Below are positions 27,358-35,414 of a DNA stretch of 64,000 nt, in pieces; within the stretch, counting starts at the first letter, position 1; each line of letters begins with the position of its first letter. Below the pieces are notes generated by a model, which was not told the DNA's origin, did no database searches, and was given only the letters and a program-made list of their open reading frames with translations. The stretch is from Pseudanabaena galeata CCNP1313 (lineage in GTDB: Bacteria; Cyanobacteriota; Cyanobacteriia; Pseudanabaenales; Pseudanabaenaceae), in contig NZ_CP112874.1 of assembly GCF_029910235.1 (NCBI RefSeq), positions 496,001 through 560,000 of the forward strand, read 5' to 3'. The position numbers and the translations under genes were made by a program.

Positions 27358-28562
27358 TCATCGTGACTTCAATCCCCAAACGAGTTTTATTCATTAGTAA
27401 CGGTCACGGTGAAGACCTAAATGCTTGTGAAGTTCTCAAAGCCTTGCGTCAAAAATATCCAGAGGTAGAGACGATCGCCTTGCCGATTGTTGGTGAAGGT
27501 AATGCCTATCGACGGGCTGGTGTGCCGATCGCTACTCAGACAAAAATCTTGCCATCGGGGGGATTTGCTTATATGAGTGTGCAGAAACAGATTGCAGATT
27601 TTCAATCTGGCTTGATTAATCTGACTTGGCAACAAATTAAGGCGGCGCGAGAATGTGGTAAAACCTGTGATTTTGTGTTTGCGACAGGTGATGTTGTGCC
27701 TGCGCTATTTGCTTATCTGACGGGGTTGCCCTATGCCATGTTTTTAGTGTCATCATCGGCATTTTACGAAAATCGGTATGTTCCGCGTTGGCTACAAGCT
27801 CTAATGATGCGATCGCCACGATGTCGCCAGATTTTGACCCGCGATGCTTATAGTGCGGAACTGATTAGAAAAAGAGGCTATCAGAATACGAGCTTTGTCG
27901 GTTATCCAATTATGGATGTATTGGAACCGTCGGGCAAAGATTTAGCTTTGAGTCCTGATGTGCCAGCGATCGCTTTACTCTCAGGAAGTCGCTTGCCTGA
28001 AGCTGCCGAAAATCTCGTATTGCAATTGCAGTTATGCGAAAAGATTGCTCAAGAATATGCGCCTCACCCTGTCCAATTTCGTGCGGCGATCGTCCCAAGT
28101 GTTGCCCCTCAATTACCTGAACTAGCTGTCCAAGCAGGTTGGCAATATGCTGATGGCAAAATGTACCATCCAAAAACAAATATCAGTGTTCTTTGTTTTA
28201 GTGATGCTTTTGCGGATATTTTGCATCATTGTGACTTAGCGATCGGGATGGCGGGAACTGCTGTTGAGCAGATGGTCGGCTTGGGAAAACCTGTGATTCA
28301 AATCATGGGAAATGGTCCCCAATTTTCCTATCGCTTTGCGAATGCACAGGAACGGTTGTTAGGTTTATCAGTACAAACGATTGGGAAGGAACCAGCTACT
28401 CTCAAAATTTTGCAGGAAGCGGCTCAATGTGTAAAGCGAACTCTCAGCGATCGCGATTATTTGGAACGCTGTAAACAAAATGGAATGGAACGGGTTGGAG
28501 CAAAAGGTGGTTCTGAGAGATTAGCTGATGCGATCGCGCAAATATTGGCAAAGTCTTGTTAA
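27354..28562 (+). CDS. LpxB-like glycosyltransferase-family protein
   Basis: A 402-residue protein related to lipid-A-disaccharide synthase, the cyanobacterial conserved 'LpxB-related' family. It has RVLFISNGHGEDLNACEVL (about 9-27), FATGDVVPALFAYLTGLPYA (about 109-128), FVGYPIMDVLEP (about 182), ALLSGSRLPEA (about 207) and GMAGTAVEQMVGLGKPV (about 300). A nucleotide-sugar or related donor is likely; the acceptor is unknown. The GTG at 27354 lies in a repeat; a second in-frame GTG at 27363 is equally possible. Confidence 0.8.
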   Translation: MIIVTSIPKRVLFISNGHGEDLNACEVLKALRQKYPEVETIALPIVGEGNAYRRAGVPIATQTKILPSGGFAYMSVQKQIADFQSGLINLTWQQIKAARECGKTCDFVFATGDVVPALFAYLTGLPYAMFLVSSSAFYENRYVPRWLQALMMRSPRCRQILTRDAYSAELIRKRGYQNTSFVGYPIMDVLEPSGKDLALSPDVPAIALLSGSRLPEAAENLVLQLQLCEKIAQEYAPHPVQFRAAIVPSVAPQLPELAVQAGWQYADGKMYHPKTNISVLCFSDAFADILHHCDLAIGMAGTAVEQMVGLGKPVIQIMGNGPQFSYRFANAQERLLGLSVQTIGKEPATLKILQEAAQCVKRTLSDRDYLERCKQNGMERVGAKGGSERLADAIAQILAKSC

Positions 28563-28876
28563 CTTTTAGCATCAAGAAAGCATTGCTTAACGCGGATTGC
28601 GATCATGTAACGACTCTAAAAGTTTTTTGGATTCTGTTCTGCTGTAATAACCTGCATTTATCTGCATAACTCACCTATATGGGATGCTAATCGGACAAAT
28701 ACAGGTTATTACGCAAAATAGTTTGTGTTATCAAGAAAGATTCTGTATAGTTATCATAATCAAGGTAATTATGCTGAAAGTTTCAGTGTAGTTACTAGTT
28801 ATGCGGCTAGGTCTTTGGTGGGGGCACAACCAACGGTTATCTGTTAATTCACCTAAATTTGAGCATCTAGAAAGAA
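28563..28876. other. Intergenic region without gene
   Basis: No coding frame was recognised. AATAACCTGCATTTATC near 28647 and its partial inverted copy TACAGGTTATT near 28703 can form a hairpin. The last 100 bp are AT-rich and presumably hold the promoter of the next gene. Confidence 0.4.
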
Positions 28877-29623
28877 ATGTCTATTTGTCGCCTTTGTGGA
28901 CTTGAAAAACAACTCATAAAGGCTCACATAATTCCCAGAAAATTATATGAACCTATTAGAGAAGCTAGTATTGGTGAGTCACCTAGCGATCAAGTCCCAA
29001 GGATGTATGTAGTTGGAACGGAGCAAAAATCAAAGCAATTTCAGAGTGGAATATATGACACGTCTATCTTATGTAAAGAGTGCGATGGTCATTTGATAGG
29101 TGTGTGGGACAATTATGGTCAAAAGTTTTTACTCAATCCTTCATTTTCAGAAAATCGCCTTTTTGATAATCTTGGAAAGCTTGCTGTTTATAGGATTGAG
29201 GAATTTGATTATAAACAGCTTAAACTCTTTTTCATGTCGATATTGTGGCGAGCAGCGATTACGAGCGATCTGTTTTTTGCCCAAATCAAACTTGGTTCTT
29301 GGGAAGAAAAACTGAGGAAAATGATCTTATCTCAAGAACCAGGCAGCGAAAACGATTTTTCAGTAGTCCTATTCAAATACGAAGGAGATTTGAGCGAAAT
29401 CATGCAAAACCCTACTAGACAGAGACAAGATAAAGTTAATTACTATCGCTTTAGATTTCCAAAATATGGGTTTTTAATAAAGGTAGATCAGCGAAATTTT
29501 CATTCTGACTTGCTTCCCTTTGTCATCAGTCCCAATCATCAATTATTAATACATGTCATGGAGTACAAAAATTCTAAAGAATACGAGCGAATTTTGGATG
29601 TCAGAGATAAAATTTCTAATTGA
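28877..29623 (+). CDS. HNH-like zinc-finger hypothetical protein
   Basis: A 248-residue protein with an N-terminal HNH-like treble clef: ICRLCGLEKQLIKAHIIPR (CxxC plus AH) and a second pair LCKECD about 48 residues later. The remaining 190 residues are not recognised. Proteins with the KAHIIPR motif occur sporadically in bacteria, often beside mobile or defence genes. No HIP1 site lies within the gene, which may point to recent transfer. Nuclease activity is not proven because the second His/Asn is unclear. Confidence 0.65.
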   Translation: MSICRLCGLEKQLIKAHIIPRKLYEPIREASIGESPSDQVPRMYVVGTEQKSKQFQSGIYDTSILCKECDGHLIGVWDNYGQKFLLNPSFSENRLFDNLGKLAVYRIEEFDYKQLKLFFMSILWRAAITSDLFFAQIKLGSWEEKLRKMILSQEPGSENDFSVVLFKYEGDLSEIMQNPTRQRQDKVNYYRFRFPKYGFLIKVDQRNFHSDLLPFVISPNHQLLIHVMEYKNSKEYERILDVRDKISN

Positions 29624-29955
29624 GTGATGTCGCCGCATAACAACCTTGGTGCAGCGGATTGTCAAAGTTTGCTTTGAAAGCTGCAAAGTTTATTAGCAAA
29701 CGCTGACCAAGAAAGTTATGCTATACCGATAAGTCGATTGATTTCGTTGGTTTTTAGAGAGTGAATGTAAAGTCTTTGACTAGCATTCCTGAAACGAGGA
29801 TACTGCTAAGAGATCTATCTCGCTTCGTAATGCCATCGATGGGGGATGAATTCATGAAGAACGTTTGTATCATGTCATGTCAGTGATTCTGCCTCTACTG
29901 CGATCACTTCAATTCAGCTATAAACCGCACAATTTTAGTAAGGCTCATCGAAACT

Positions 29956-30050
29956 GGTTTAGTGGTCTAGGCAATTGGAGATCCCAACACACCGCCAGAA
30001 GGGACTTTAGATACAGAACTTTGTGAGGATGATCGACTAAAATGGCACTA
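29956..30050 (+). pseudogene. DUF5615 PIN-like toxin fragment
   Basis: The frame GLVV-stop-AIGDPNTPPEGTLDTEL matches the middle of DUF5615 toxins (normally DLVVWAIGDPxxPPxGTLDxE), with TAG in place of the tryptophan codon. It is an isolated remnant. The rest of the 29624-30076 spacer shows no recognisable gene. Confidence 0.6.
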
Positions 30051-30076
30051 GAATCTTGTATGCCTAAATAACCACT

Positions 30077-30472
30077 ATGCTTACGACATCCCACACATAT
30101 GTCTTACCCCTATCGACAAATACTCATGGCACAATTTTAGTCAGTAATACTCGCGTAACACTCGATAAAGTTATCTTCAGTTTTAATCAAGGCGCAACGT
30201 CATAAGAAATAGCATCTCGCTATCCCTCACTTGAGTTGTCTGATGTCTATAGTACAATTGCTTTCTATCTTGACCATCAGCAGGAAGTAGAAGAATATTT
30301 GCAACAGCGTCAGCAAAAAGCGCTGGAAGTACGCAAACAAAATGAGTTGAGATTTGACACCAAAGGTTTGCGCGATCGCTTACTCGCCCGTCAAGCAGCA
30401 AAACATCCATTCTCTCAATACCCCATAAAGAATCTAGGAAATTCCTATGCAAATCAAGTATTTGATGGATGA
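30077..30472 (+). pseudogene. DUF433 antitoxin gene with premature stop
   Basis: From ATG 30077 the frame reads a short leader, then SNTRVTLDKVIFSFNQGATS, an in-frame TAA at 30203-30205, and EIASRYPSLELSDVYSTIAF with EVEEYLQQRQQ and KGLRDRLLARQ. Together these make one complete DUF433 antitoxin interrupted by a single nonsense codon. Its 3' end overlaps the start of a DUF5615 frame by 26 bases, the usual antitoxin-toxin coupling. Confidence 0.75.
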
Positions 30473-30632
30473 AAATCTCCCACCAATTTATCAAATACAG
30501 CTACGACGGAAAGAACCTGATTTAGTGGTCTGGGCAATCGATCATCCTTCGCTGGATGACGAATATCGCGATCGCCTTCAAGTAACTTTACGCAAAGAAC
30601 TAGACTCAGCAGAGATCACCGCATTAACATGA
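30447..30632 (+). pseudogene. Truncated DUF5615 PIN-like toxin
   Basis: It starts with the family motif MQIKYLMDENLPPIYQIQL (acidic DEN) and continues KEPDLVVWAIDHPS. The next 25 residues no longer match the family and stop at 61 residues instead of about 115, so the catalytic C-terminal half is lost. The partner is the broken DUF433 gene upstream. The following 200 bp to the HlyD gene hold no clear gene. Confidence 0.7.
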
Positions 30633-30828
30633 TGCTCTACTAGTGAACCATCTTCACGATCCTGAATGTTGGCATGATAAGAATGACTCAAAGCACCAGA
30701 CAGGCGATCGCACCGCAACACCTCCCATACTTCAGGCACTTCGCTTATCTCGACTAGTCGCCACTTCCTCAAGCAATCGCATCGCCTCAACAGAAACAAG
30801 CATGTCACCACAAGAAGAAACTCTTTTT

Positions 30829-32163
30829 TTATGGCTTTTTATCTGGTAGTTTTACAAATACGCGATCGCCGACTTTTGCACCACTTAAAATTTGAGTCTG
30901 ATTATCCACCGTTGTCCCAATCGTCACGGGTTGAAATTTGGACTTTCCCTTTTCATCAGCAATTAATAAACCTGTTTGCCCTTCTTCCGTGACGATCGCC
31001 ACCGTCGGCACAACCAACGCACTATTAATTCTCTGACCAATAAAGCGCAAATCAGTATTCATACCCGATTGCAACTTATCTTTGCCAGTTTCTAAGATTA
31101 CCCGCACTTGGAAGGATGTCACATTCTGCTCAATGATCGCTTCAGGCGCAATCAAACGCACTTTGCCCTTAAACACCTCAGTTGGAAAAGCATCAGCAAT
31201 AATTTCTACTTCTTGACCAACCTTAATTTGGGAAATATCCACTTCAGGGACTTTAGCAATGATCTCTAAGCCATTAGCGATCGCCACAATCGAAGTCGAT
31301 GTTGAAGAATTGGTTGCCGAAGCAGTTGTTGTCGGTGTGACAAAGGCTCCTGCATTGGCATATTTTTGAGTGATGATGCCCGCAAAGGGAGCGCGAATAA
31401 TCGTATCTTCGATCTGGACTTCGATGATTCTGATACCAGCGATCGCTTGAGCAAGTTGTGCTTCAGCTTGGGCAATATCTTCAGCACGGCTACCATTGCG
31501 GGTTTCTTCCAATAGACGAGTTGCCTCCATCAGATTGGCTTGAGCCGTTTGCAAGTCCGCCTGAGCGCTGCGATCATCAGTTACAACCTCATCAAAGCGA
31601 TCGCTAGAAATGGCTCCTTCAGTTTGTAAACCCTGAAAACGAGTTGTTTTCATGTTGGTTAAGGCTAAGCGCGATCGGGCTGCATCTAGACGACCACGAG
31701 CAGCATCCACCCTCGCCTGAGCGGCTGCAATATCTTCAGGACGGCTACCATTACGTAATTTAAGTAAATTAGCTTCACTTGCCGCCGCATTAGCCTGAGC
31801 CTGATAAAGCTGCGGGATCAAGTTTGCATTGTCCATTCTAGCGATGACTTGCCCCCGATTAACTCGCGCCCCTTGCTCAACCAATAGCTCAATTAGTTTT
31901 CCTGCCTGCTTGGGACTGAGGTTGACAGTTTCAATGGGTACAACAGATCCGCTAGCTTTAATTTTGATATCTAAAGACTTAGACTCAACTAATTGAGTTT
32001 GGTCATTAATTGATGTTCGGTTTTGATTCATGCTAGCCAAAACGCGAAAGGCTGTAAATCCACCGCCTAGCACAACGACGAGTAAAACTACAACGAACCA
32101 AGGCTTTGTCCAAAAACTTTTGGGCTTTTTATTTTCTTGTTTGGGGGAAACAGTAGTTTGCAT
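30829..32163 (-). CDS. HlyD/RND-type periplasmic adaptor (membrane fusion protein)
   Basis: A membrane fusion subunit of an efflux or export pump (DevB/HlyD/AcrA type). From the ATG at 32163 (MQTTVSPKQ) it has 444 residues: one N-terminal transmembrane helix (about 20-42), a biotinyl-lipoyl half VNLSPKQAGKLIELLVEQGA, a long coiled-coil hairpin (about 110-240) with two near-repeats NGSRPEDIAAAQA and NGSRAEDIAQAEA, the second lipoyl half IRAPFAGIITQKYANAGAFV, and beta-barrel domains. The frame extends 37 codons further upstream but through hairpin repeat. No inner-membrane pump gene lies next to it. Confidence 0.88.
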   Translation of the reverse strand: MQTTVSPKQENKKPKSFWTKPWFVVVLLVVVLGGGFTAFRVLASMNQNRTSINDQTQLVESKSLDIKIKASGSVVPIETVNLSPKQAGKLIELLVEQGARVNRGQVIARMDNANLIPQLYQAQANAAASEANLLKLRNGSRPEDIAAAQARVDAARGRLDAARSRLALTNMKTTRFQGLQTEGAISSDRFDEVVTDDRSAQADLQTAQANLMEATRLLEETRNGSRAEDIAQAEAQLAQAIAGIRIIEVQIEDTIIRAPFAGIITQKYANAGAFVTPTTTASATNSSTSTSIVAIANGLEIIAKVPEVDISQIKVGQEVEIIADAFPTEVFKGKVRLIAPEAIIEQNVTSFQVRVILETGKDKLQSGMNTDLRFIGQRINSALVVPTVAIVTEEGQTGLLIADEKGKSKFQPVTIGTTVDNQTQILSGAKVGDRVFVKLPDKKP

Positions 32164-32229
32164 CGAGATTAAGCCTGATCGAAGCTGACGGTATGAAGAA
32201 TTATATCTATAGCAATTACCAATTAAACG

Positions 32230-32296
32230 AACCACAAGGAATTTTTTGAAAGTGTTGTATGACAACACTTTCAAAAAATTCCTTGGTTTGGGTTTA
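32230..32296. repeat. Hairpin repeat, family E
   Basis: AAGGAATTTTTTGAAAGTGT / ACACTTTCAAAAAATTCCTT stem followed by GGTTTGGGTTTAAG. The same core is at 39199 and 42366. Confidence 0.75.
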
Positions 32297-32382
32297 AGGG
32301 AAGATCGCTATATATAAGTAAGTTATGGTATAAGCGTTAATTTTGCATCACCCCTCAGCATCATTGCTACGGGATTAACACA

Positions 32383-32440
32383 ATAACCCCAAGAACAAAG
32401 GTAACGCGAAGCGTTACCTTTGTTCTTGGGGTTATTGCAA
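32383..32440. repeat. Palindrome upstream of the FHA-cyclase gene
   Basis: Arms AATAACCCCAAGAACAAAGG and inner GTAACGC around GAA form a 55-bp perfect-looking hairpin. Confidence 0.7.
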
Positions 32441-32520
32441 CCCTCAAAAAACGGTATATTAGCAAAAGCAAGGACTCAAAGAGACGCAGAAAATTTGTAA
32501 ATCCACTCGTAAATTTATAT

Positions 32521-33555
32521 TTGGGGGTTAATAACCTTGTGAGTCAGCCTGTCACAACTTGGGATGAAAAACCACATATCGTACTTCATGGATCTCAAGG
32601 TACGATGCAGATTCCCCTTGTGAATGCATATTCTTGGACGTTAGGGCGCGGCTCAGAAAATGATATCCCCCTATCGGATAAATGTGCATCGCGCAACCAC
32701 GCCATGTTTCAAATTGTTGGAGAAAGTAGTTATTTTCTGATCGATCTTGGTAGTCGCAATGGTTCATTTGTGAATGGACGACGGGTGACCATTCCCATCA
32801 ACTTAAAAAATGGCGATCGCGTCACCCTTGGCGAAACAAATTTAGAATTTTATTGTCCTGAGACGATTACTTCTCCCGATACTAGCAGTACGCAAAACGA
32901 AGAAAATACCGATGCGGCGGCGACGGCGATGCTGCATAAGCGGCAACTAATTACAGTTTTAGTAGTTGATATTCGGGATTTCACCAAACTGACTCAGCAA
33001 ATGGATGAGCATATTCTCTCAGAGGCGATCGGCACATGGTTTCGCCGAGCTGGTGAGATCATCGATCGCCATGGTAGCTGGGTAGATAAGTACATTGGTG
33101 ATGCGGTGATGACTGTCTGGATTCACGAGGCTGGCAAGGGTTCAGATACTGTGGCTACCCAAGATATGCTCAAAGTCTATCGCGCTCTCTATGAACTGTA
33201 TGAAATGAGCAATGAACTCAATCAGCAGTTTGAATTACCCTTTCAATTGCGTGTAGGTGCAGGGATAAACACTGGCTATGCCATGGTTGGACAAATGGGA
33301 ACTAGTGAGCATCCAGACTATACGGCTCTTGGCGATACAGTGAATGCAGCTTTTCGATTGGAGTCCTCAACTAAGCAGTTGGGCTTGGATGTAGCGATCG
33401 GTTCGGCAACTTATAGTCATACGCCCTATGCGGCGGTATTACTACCACTTAAGCAATATTCTGTGGAGCTTAAAGGCTATACGACTCCCACGATTACCTA
33501 TGCTGGCACGTTTAACGAATTAGGAACCTATATCCAGAAGCTAGACGCAGATTAA
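32521..33555 (+). CDS. FHA domain-adenylate/guanylate cyclase (class III)
   Basis: A soluble signalling enzyme. Residues about 20-110 form an FHA phosphothreonine-binding domain (TLGRGSENDIPLSDKCASRN and GSRNGSFVNG). Residues about 140-330 are a class III nucleotide cyclase domain: VLVVDIRDFTKLT with the first metal Asp, DKYIGDAVMTVW with the second, and TALGDTVNAAFRLES with the transition-state Asn and Arg. The first codon is TTG at 32521; GTG at 32539 is an alternative. FHA-cyclase proteins are a known cyanobacterial type. The substrate, probably ATP, rests on K-D pair positions I did not resolve. Confidence 0.9.
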   Translation: MGVNNLVSQPVTTWDEKPHIVLHGSQGTMQIPLVNAYSWTLGRGSENDIPLSDKCASRNHAMFQIVGESSYFLIDLGSRNGSFVNGRRVTIPINLKNGDRVTLGETNLEFYCPETITSPDTSSTQNEENTDAAATAMLHKRQLITVLVVDIRDFTKLTQQMDEHILSEAIGTWFRRAGEIIDRHGSWVDKYIGDAVMTVWIHEAGKGSDTVATQDMLKVYRALYELYEMSNELNQQFELPFQLRVGAGINTGYAMVGQMGTSEHPDYTALGDTVNAAFRLESSTKQLGLDVAIGSATYSHTPYAAVLLPLKQYSVELKGYTTPTITYAGTFNELGTYIQKLDAD

Positions 33556-33559
33556 AACT

Positions 33560-33596
33560 ATCAAAGAAAGCCCTCCTTTGGAGGGCTTTCTTTGAT
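33560..33596 (+). terminator. Terminator of the FHA-cyclase gene
   Basis: ATCAAAGAAAGCCCTCC / GGAGGGCTTTCTTTGAT hairpin directly after the stop codon. Confidence 0.85.
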
Positions 33597-33615
33597 GATC
33601 CTATGGCGACTATTC

Positions 33616-33783
33616 ACTGATGTTACGTGGAACTTAGTTGATGAATCTCTTGCTGCTAGCGCGACAGGGCAACCACGGGGGGATTGCCCCTACCCCAAAA
33701 TTTAGAATTACCGTAGGGGCTGAGCCCCCGTGCCAGCACTAGACTTATGCGATCACAGGAATTCTATCCACGTAACAATAGTA
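33616..33783. repeat. MITE-like repeat, family D
   Basis: ACTGATGTTACGTGGAA at the left and TATCCACGTAACAATAGT at the right are inverted. The interior carries GACAGGGCAACCACGGGG and GAGCCCCCGTGCCAGC. Confidence 0.85.
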
Positions 33784-33827
33784 TTTAGATAATGTAGGGA
33801 TTTGGTTTCCAAATCCTCTTTCAAATA

Positions 33828-33880
33828 AGATTAAAAAAAGTAATGGCAGCGCTTCGCGCTGCCATTACTTTTTTTAATCT
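33828..33880 (-). terminator. Terminator of the AMIN-M23 gene
   Basis: A 53-bp palindrome AGATTAAAAAAAGTAATGGC with its complement, including T-tracts on both sides. The last codons and stop of the peptidase gene lie in its right arm. Confidence 0.8.
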
Positions 33881-34854
33881 TTGAAACTATTAGAGGCTAA
33901 ATCGAGAGTCACTTGGCGCAGTTGTAAATAATCCATAGGATCAACGGCAGTTCTGCCATCAGGTTGAATTTCAAAGTGCAGATGTGGCCCAGTGCTGCGT
34001 CCTGTAGAGCCAACTTCCGCGATCGCTTGTCCCTTGCTCACAACTTGCCCTTTTGATACAAACACCCTGTTGGCATGGGCATAAAGCGTCAACGCACCAT
34101 TCTCATGGCGCAACTCGACCACATTGCCATAGCCCCCGTTTGACCATCCCGCATAGGTGACTACACCACTTGCCGCCGCAAAAATTGGTGTACCAGTGGG
34201 AGCCGCAAAATCAACGCCTTTATGCAGTTTTCGTTCCCCTGTGATTGGATGCACACGCCAGCCGAACCCAGAACTGATTGCTGCGCCTGTAACTGGGAGG
34301 GAAAAATCAGAAACACTATTAAGATCGATCGCTGCAATACTTTGGGGAAGTTGCATCGTCCAATGTCCGGGTTGTCTGGATTTGAGGCGTAAATCTTGAG
34401 GATTGAGGGTGACTTCGGGCGAAAGCTCTACAACCATTCTGGTGGTATTGGCATCAACCTGTCCGACGCGCACCGATTGCACTCCGCGTCCGACGCGCCG
34501 CCTTACCGTTGGGCCCTGATAGACAATCCCTGGTAAGTCAATCACGATGCGCGTGGGATTATTAATCACAGTTCCCTTCGGCTCAATATCTTTTTTGAGC
34601 GAAAATTCGATCTTGCTATCGGTTAAATCATAGACGAAGGTTTCGAGACGATTGGCCTGTGCTATGGGTGTTGCGAGCGTAACACTACCAGCAAAACCAC
34701 ACAAAGTTAGTGATAACAGGCGTATATTCAGGGATTGGGATTTATTGGCTGACTTGCGATTAGACAATAAATTAAAAAACTGGTGGGAGCGAGACATAAA
34801 GTTTTGCATGGGAACGTTGCGCTGTAGGACAGTTGAGACCAAGCTACAAGCCAT
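33874..34854 (-). CDS. AMIN domain-M23 peptidase (murein hydrolase-like)
   Basis: A periplasmic cell-wall enzyme or hydrolase activator. After a signal segment (hydrophobic to about residue 67) comes an AMIN domain (about 70-160, VIDLPGIVYQGPTVRRRVG) and then a LytM/M23 zinc peptidase (about 190-310): HPITGERKLHKGVDFAAPTG with two metal ligands, LYAHANRV and GPHLHFEIQ with the others. All M23 ligands (H, D, H, H) appear present, so it may be an active endopeptidase. The ATG at 34809 is an alternative start. Confidence 0.9.
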   Translation of the reverse strand: MACSLVSTVLQRNVPMQNFMSRSHQFFNLLSNRKSANKSQSLNIRLLSLTLCGFAGSVTLATPIAQANRLETFVYDLTDSKIEFSLKKDIEPKGTVINNPTRIVIDLPGIVYQGPTVRRRVGRGVQSVRVGQVDANTTRMVVELSPEVTLNPQDLRLKSRQPGHWTMQLPQSIAAIDLNSVSDFSLPVTGAAISSGFGWRVHPITGERKLHKGVDFAAPTGTPIFAAASGVVTYAGWSNGGYGNVVELRHENGALTLYAHANRVFVSKGQVVSKGQAIAEVGSTGRSTGPHLHFEIQPDGRTAVDPMDYLQLRQVTLDLASNSFKD

Positions 34855-34995
34855 CCAAAAATGTACAAAAAGCCCTGTAATTCGACTTGTAGAAGGCTAG
34901 GGATAATGCTCTAAAAATTTGCGTAACGAGAACGAGTGAGATTCTACATCAATTTTGATGAAATATGACAACTCGCGATTATTAGTCATATAAAA

Positions 34996-35068
34996 AGTTG
35001 TTTTTACAGACAAGTACTTGTCTGCAAAAACAACTTTTAGGTGGCGCGGCGAAGCCGCACCACCTAAA
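34996..35068. repeat. Double hairpin
   Basis: Two adjacent hairpins: AAAAGTTGTTTTTACAGACA with its inverted partner, then TAGGTGGCGCGGC / GCCGCACCACCTA. Confidence 0.7.
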
Positions 35069-35091
35069 ACATCTAAATAATGAAGATCTAA

Positions 35092-35300
35092 GCGGTATAT
35101 TTGTTGCAACCTCAAAAAATCTGCTTGCATCTAAGCCGTTAAATTAACGTCAGTTCGACGAAAGCGAAAAATGGTAAGAATCGCTAGGCAATTCTTACCA
35201 TTTTTCGCCATTTGCGTCGTGCTTCGCACGACGCAAATGGCTATATCGAACTCACGTTAAATTATGAGCTTTGCCTCAAAACTCAGGACTGAGATCGCCA
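35092..35300 (+). other. Partial duplication of the pyrF 5' region, split by a MITE
   Basis: 35092-35146 matches 37653-37704 (GCGGTATATTTGTTGCAA through GCTTGCATCTAAGC), and 35261-35300 matches 37701-37740 including the pyrF start codon region (ATTATGAGCTTTGCCTCAAA). Between them a 109-bp repeat is inserted. After about 35300 the similarity to pyrF stops, so only the first 12 or so codons are duplicated. Confidence 0.88.
35147..35255. repeat. MITE, family C, with 9-bp target duplication
   Basis: A 109-bp element beginning ACGTCAGTTCGACG and ending TATCGAACTCAC, with two internal hairpins (AATGGTAAGAAT... and GCCATTTGCGTCGTGC...). It is bordered on both sides by GTTAAATTA. The paralogous site before pyrF has a single GTTAAATTA and no element. 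Confidence 0.92.
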
Positions 35301-35414
35301 AGCTACTAGTAAATTACTCAATTATCCTGCCAGATATCGCACAACCAAATAGGTGGTAACCTCTTGGGTAACTATAGAGGAATATTATTTATTGACTAAT
35401 CATGCTTTGGCTAG

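Noticed and set aside
30578-30849. Overlapping frames between the DUF5615 fragment and the HlyD gene
   Set aside because: Frames on both strands exist but none resembles a family and they overlap each other; probably non-coding remnant sequence.
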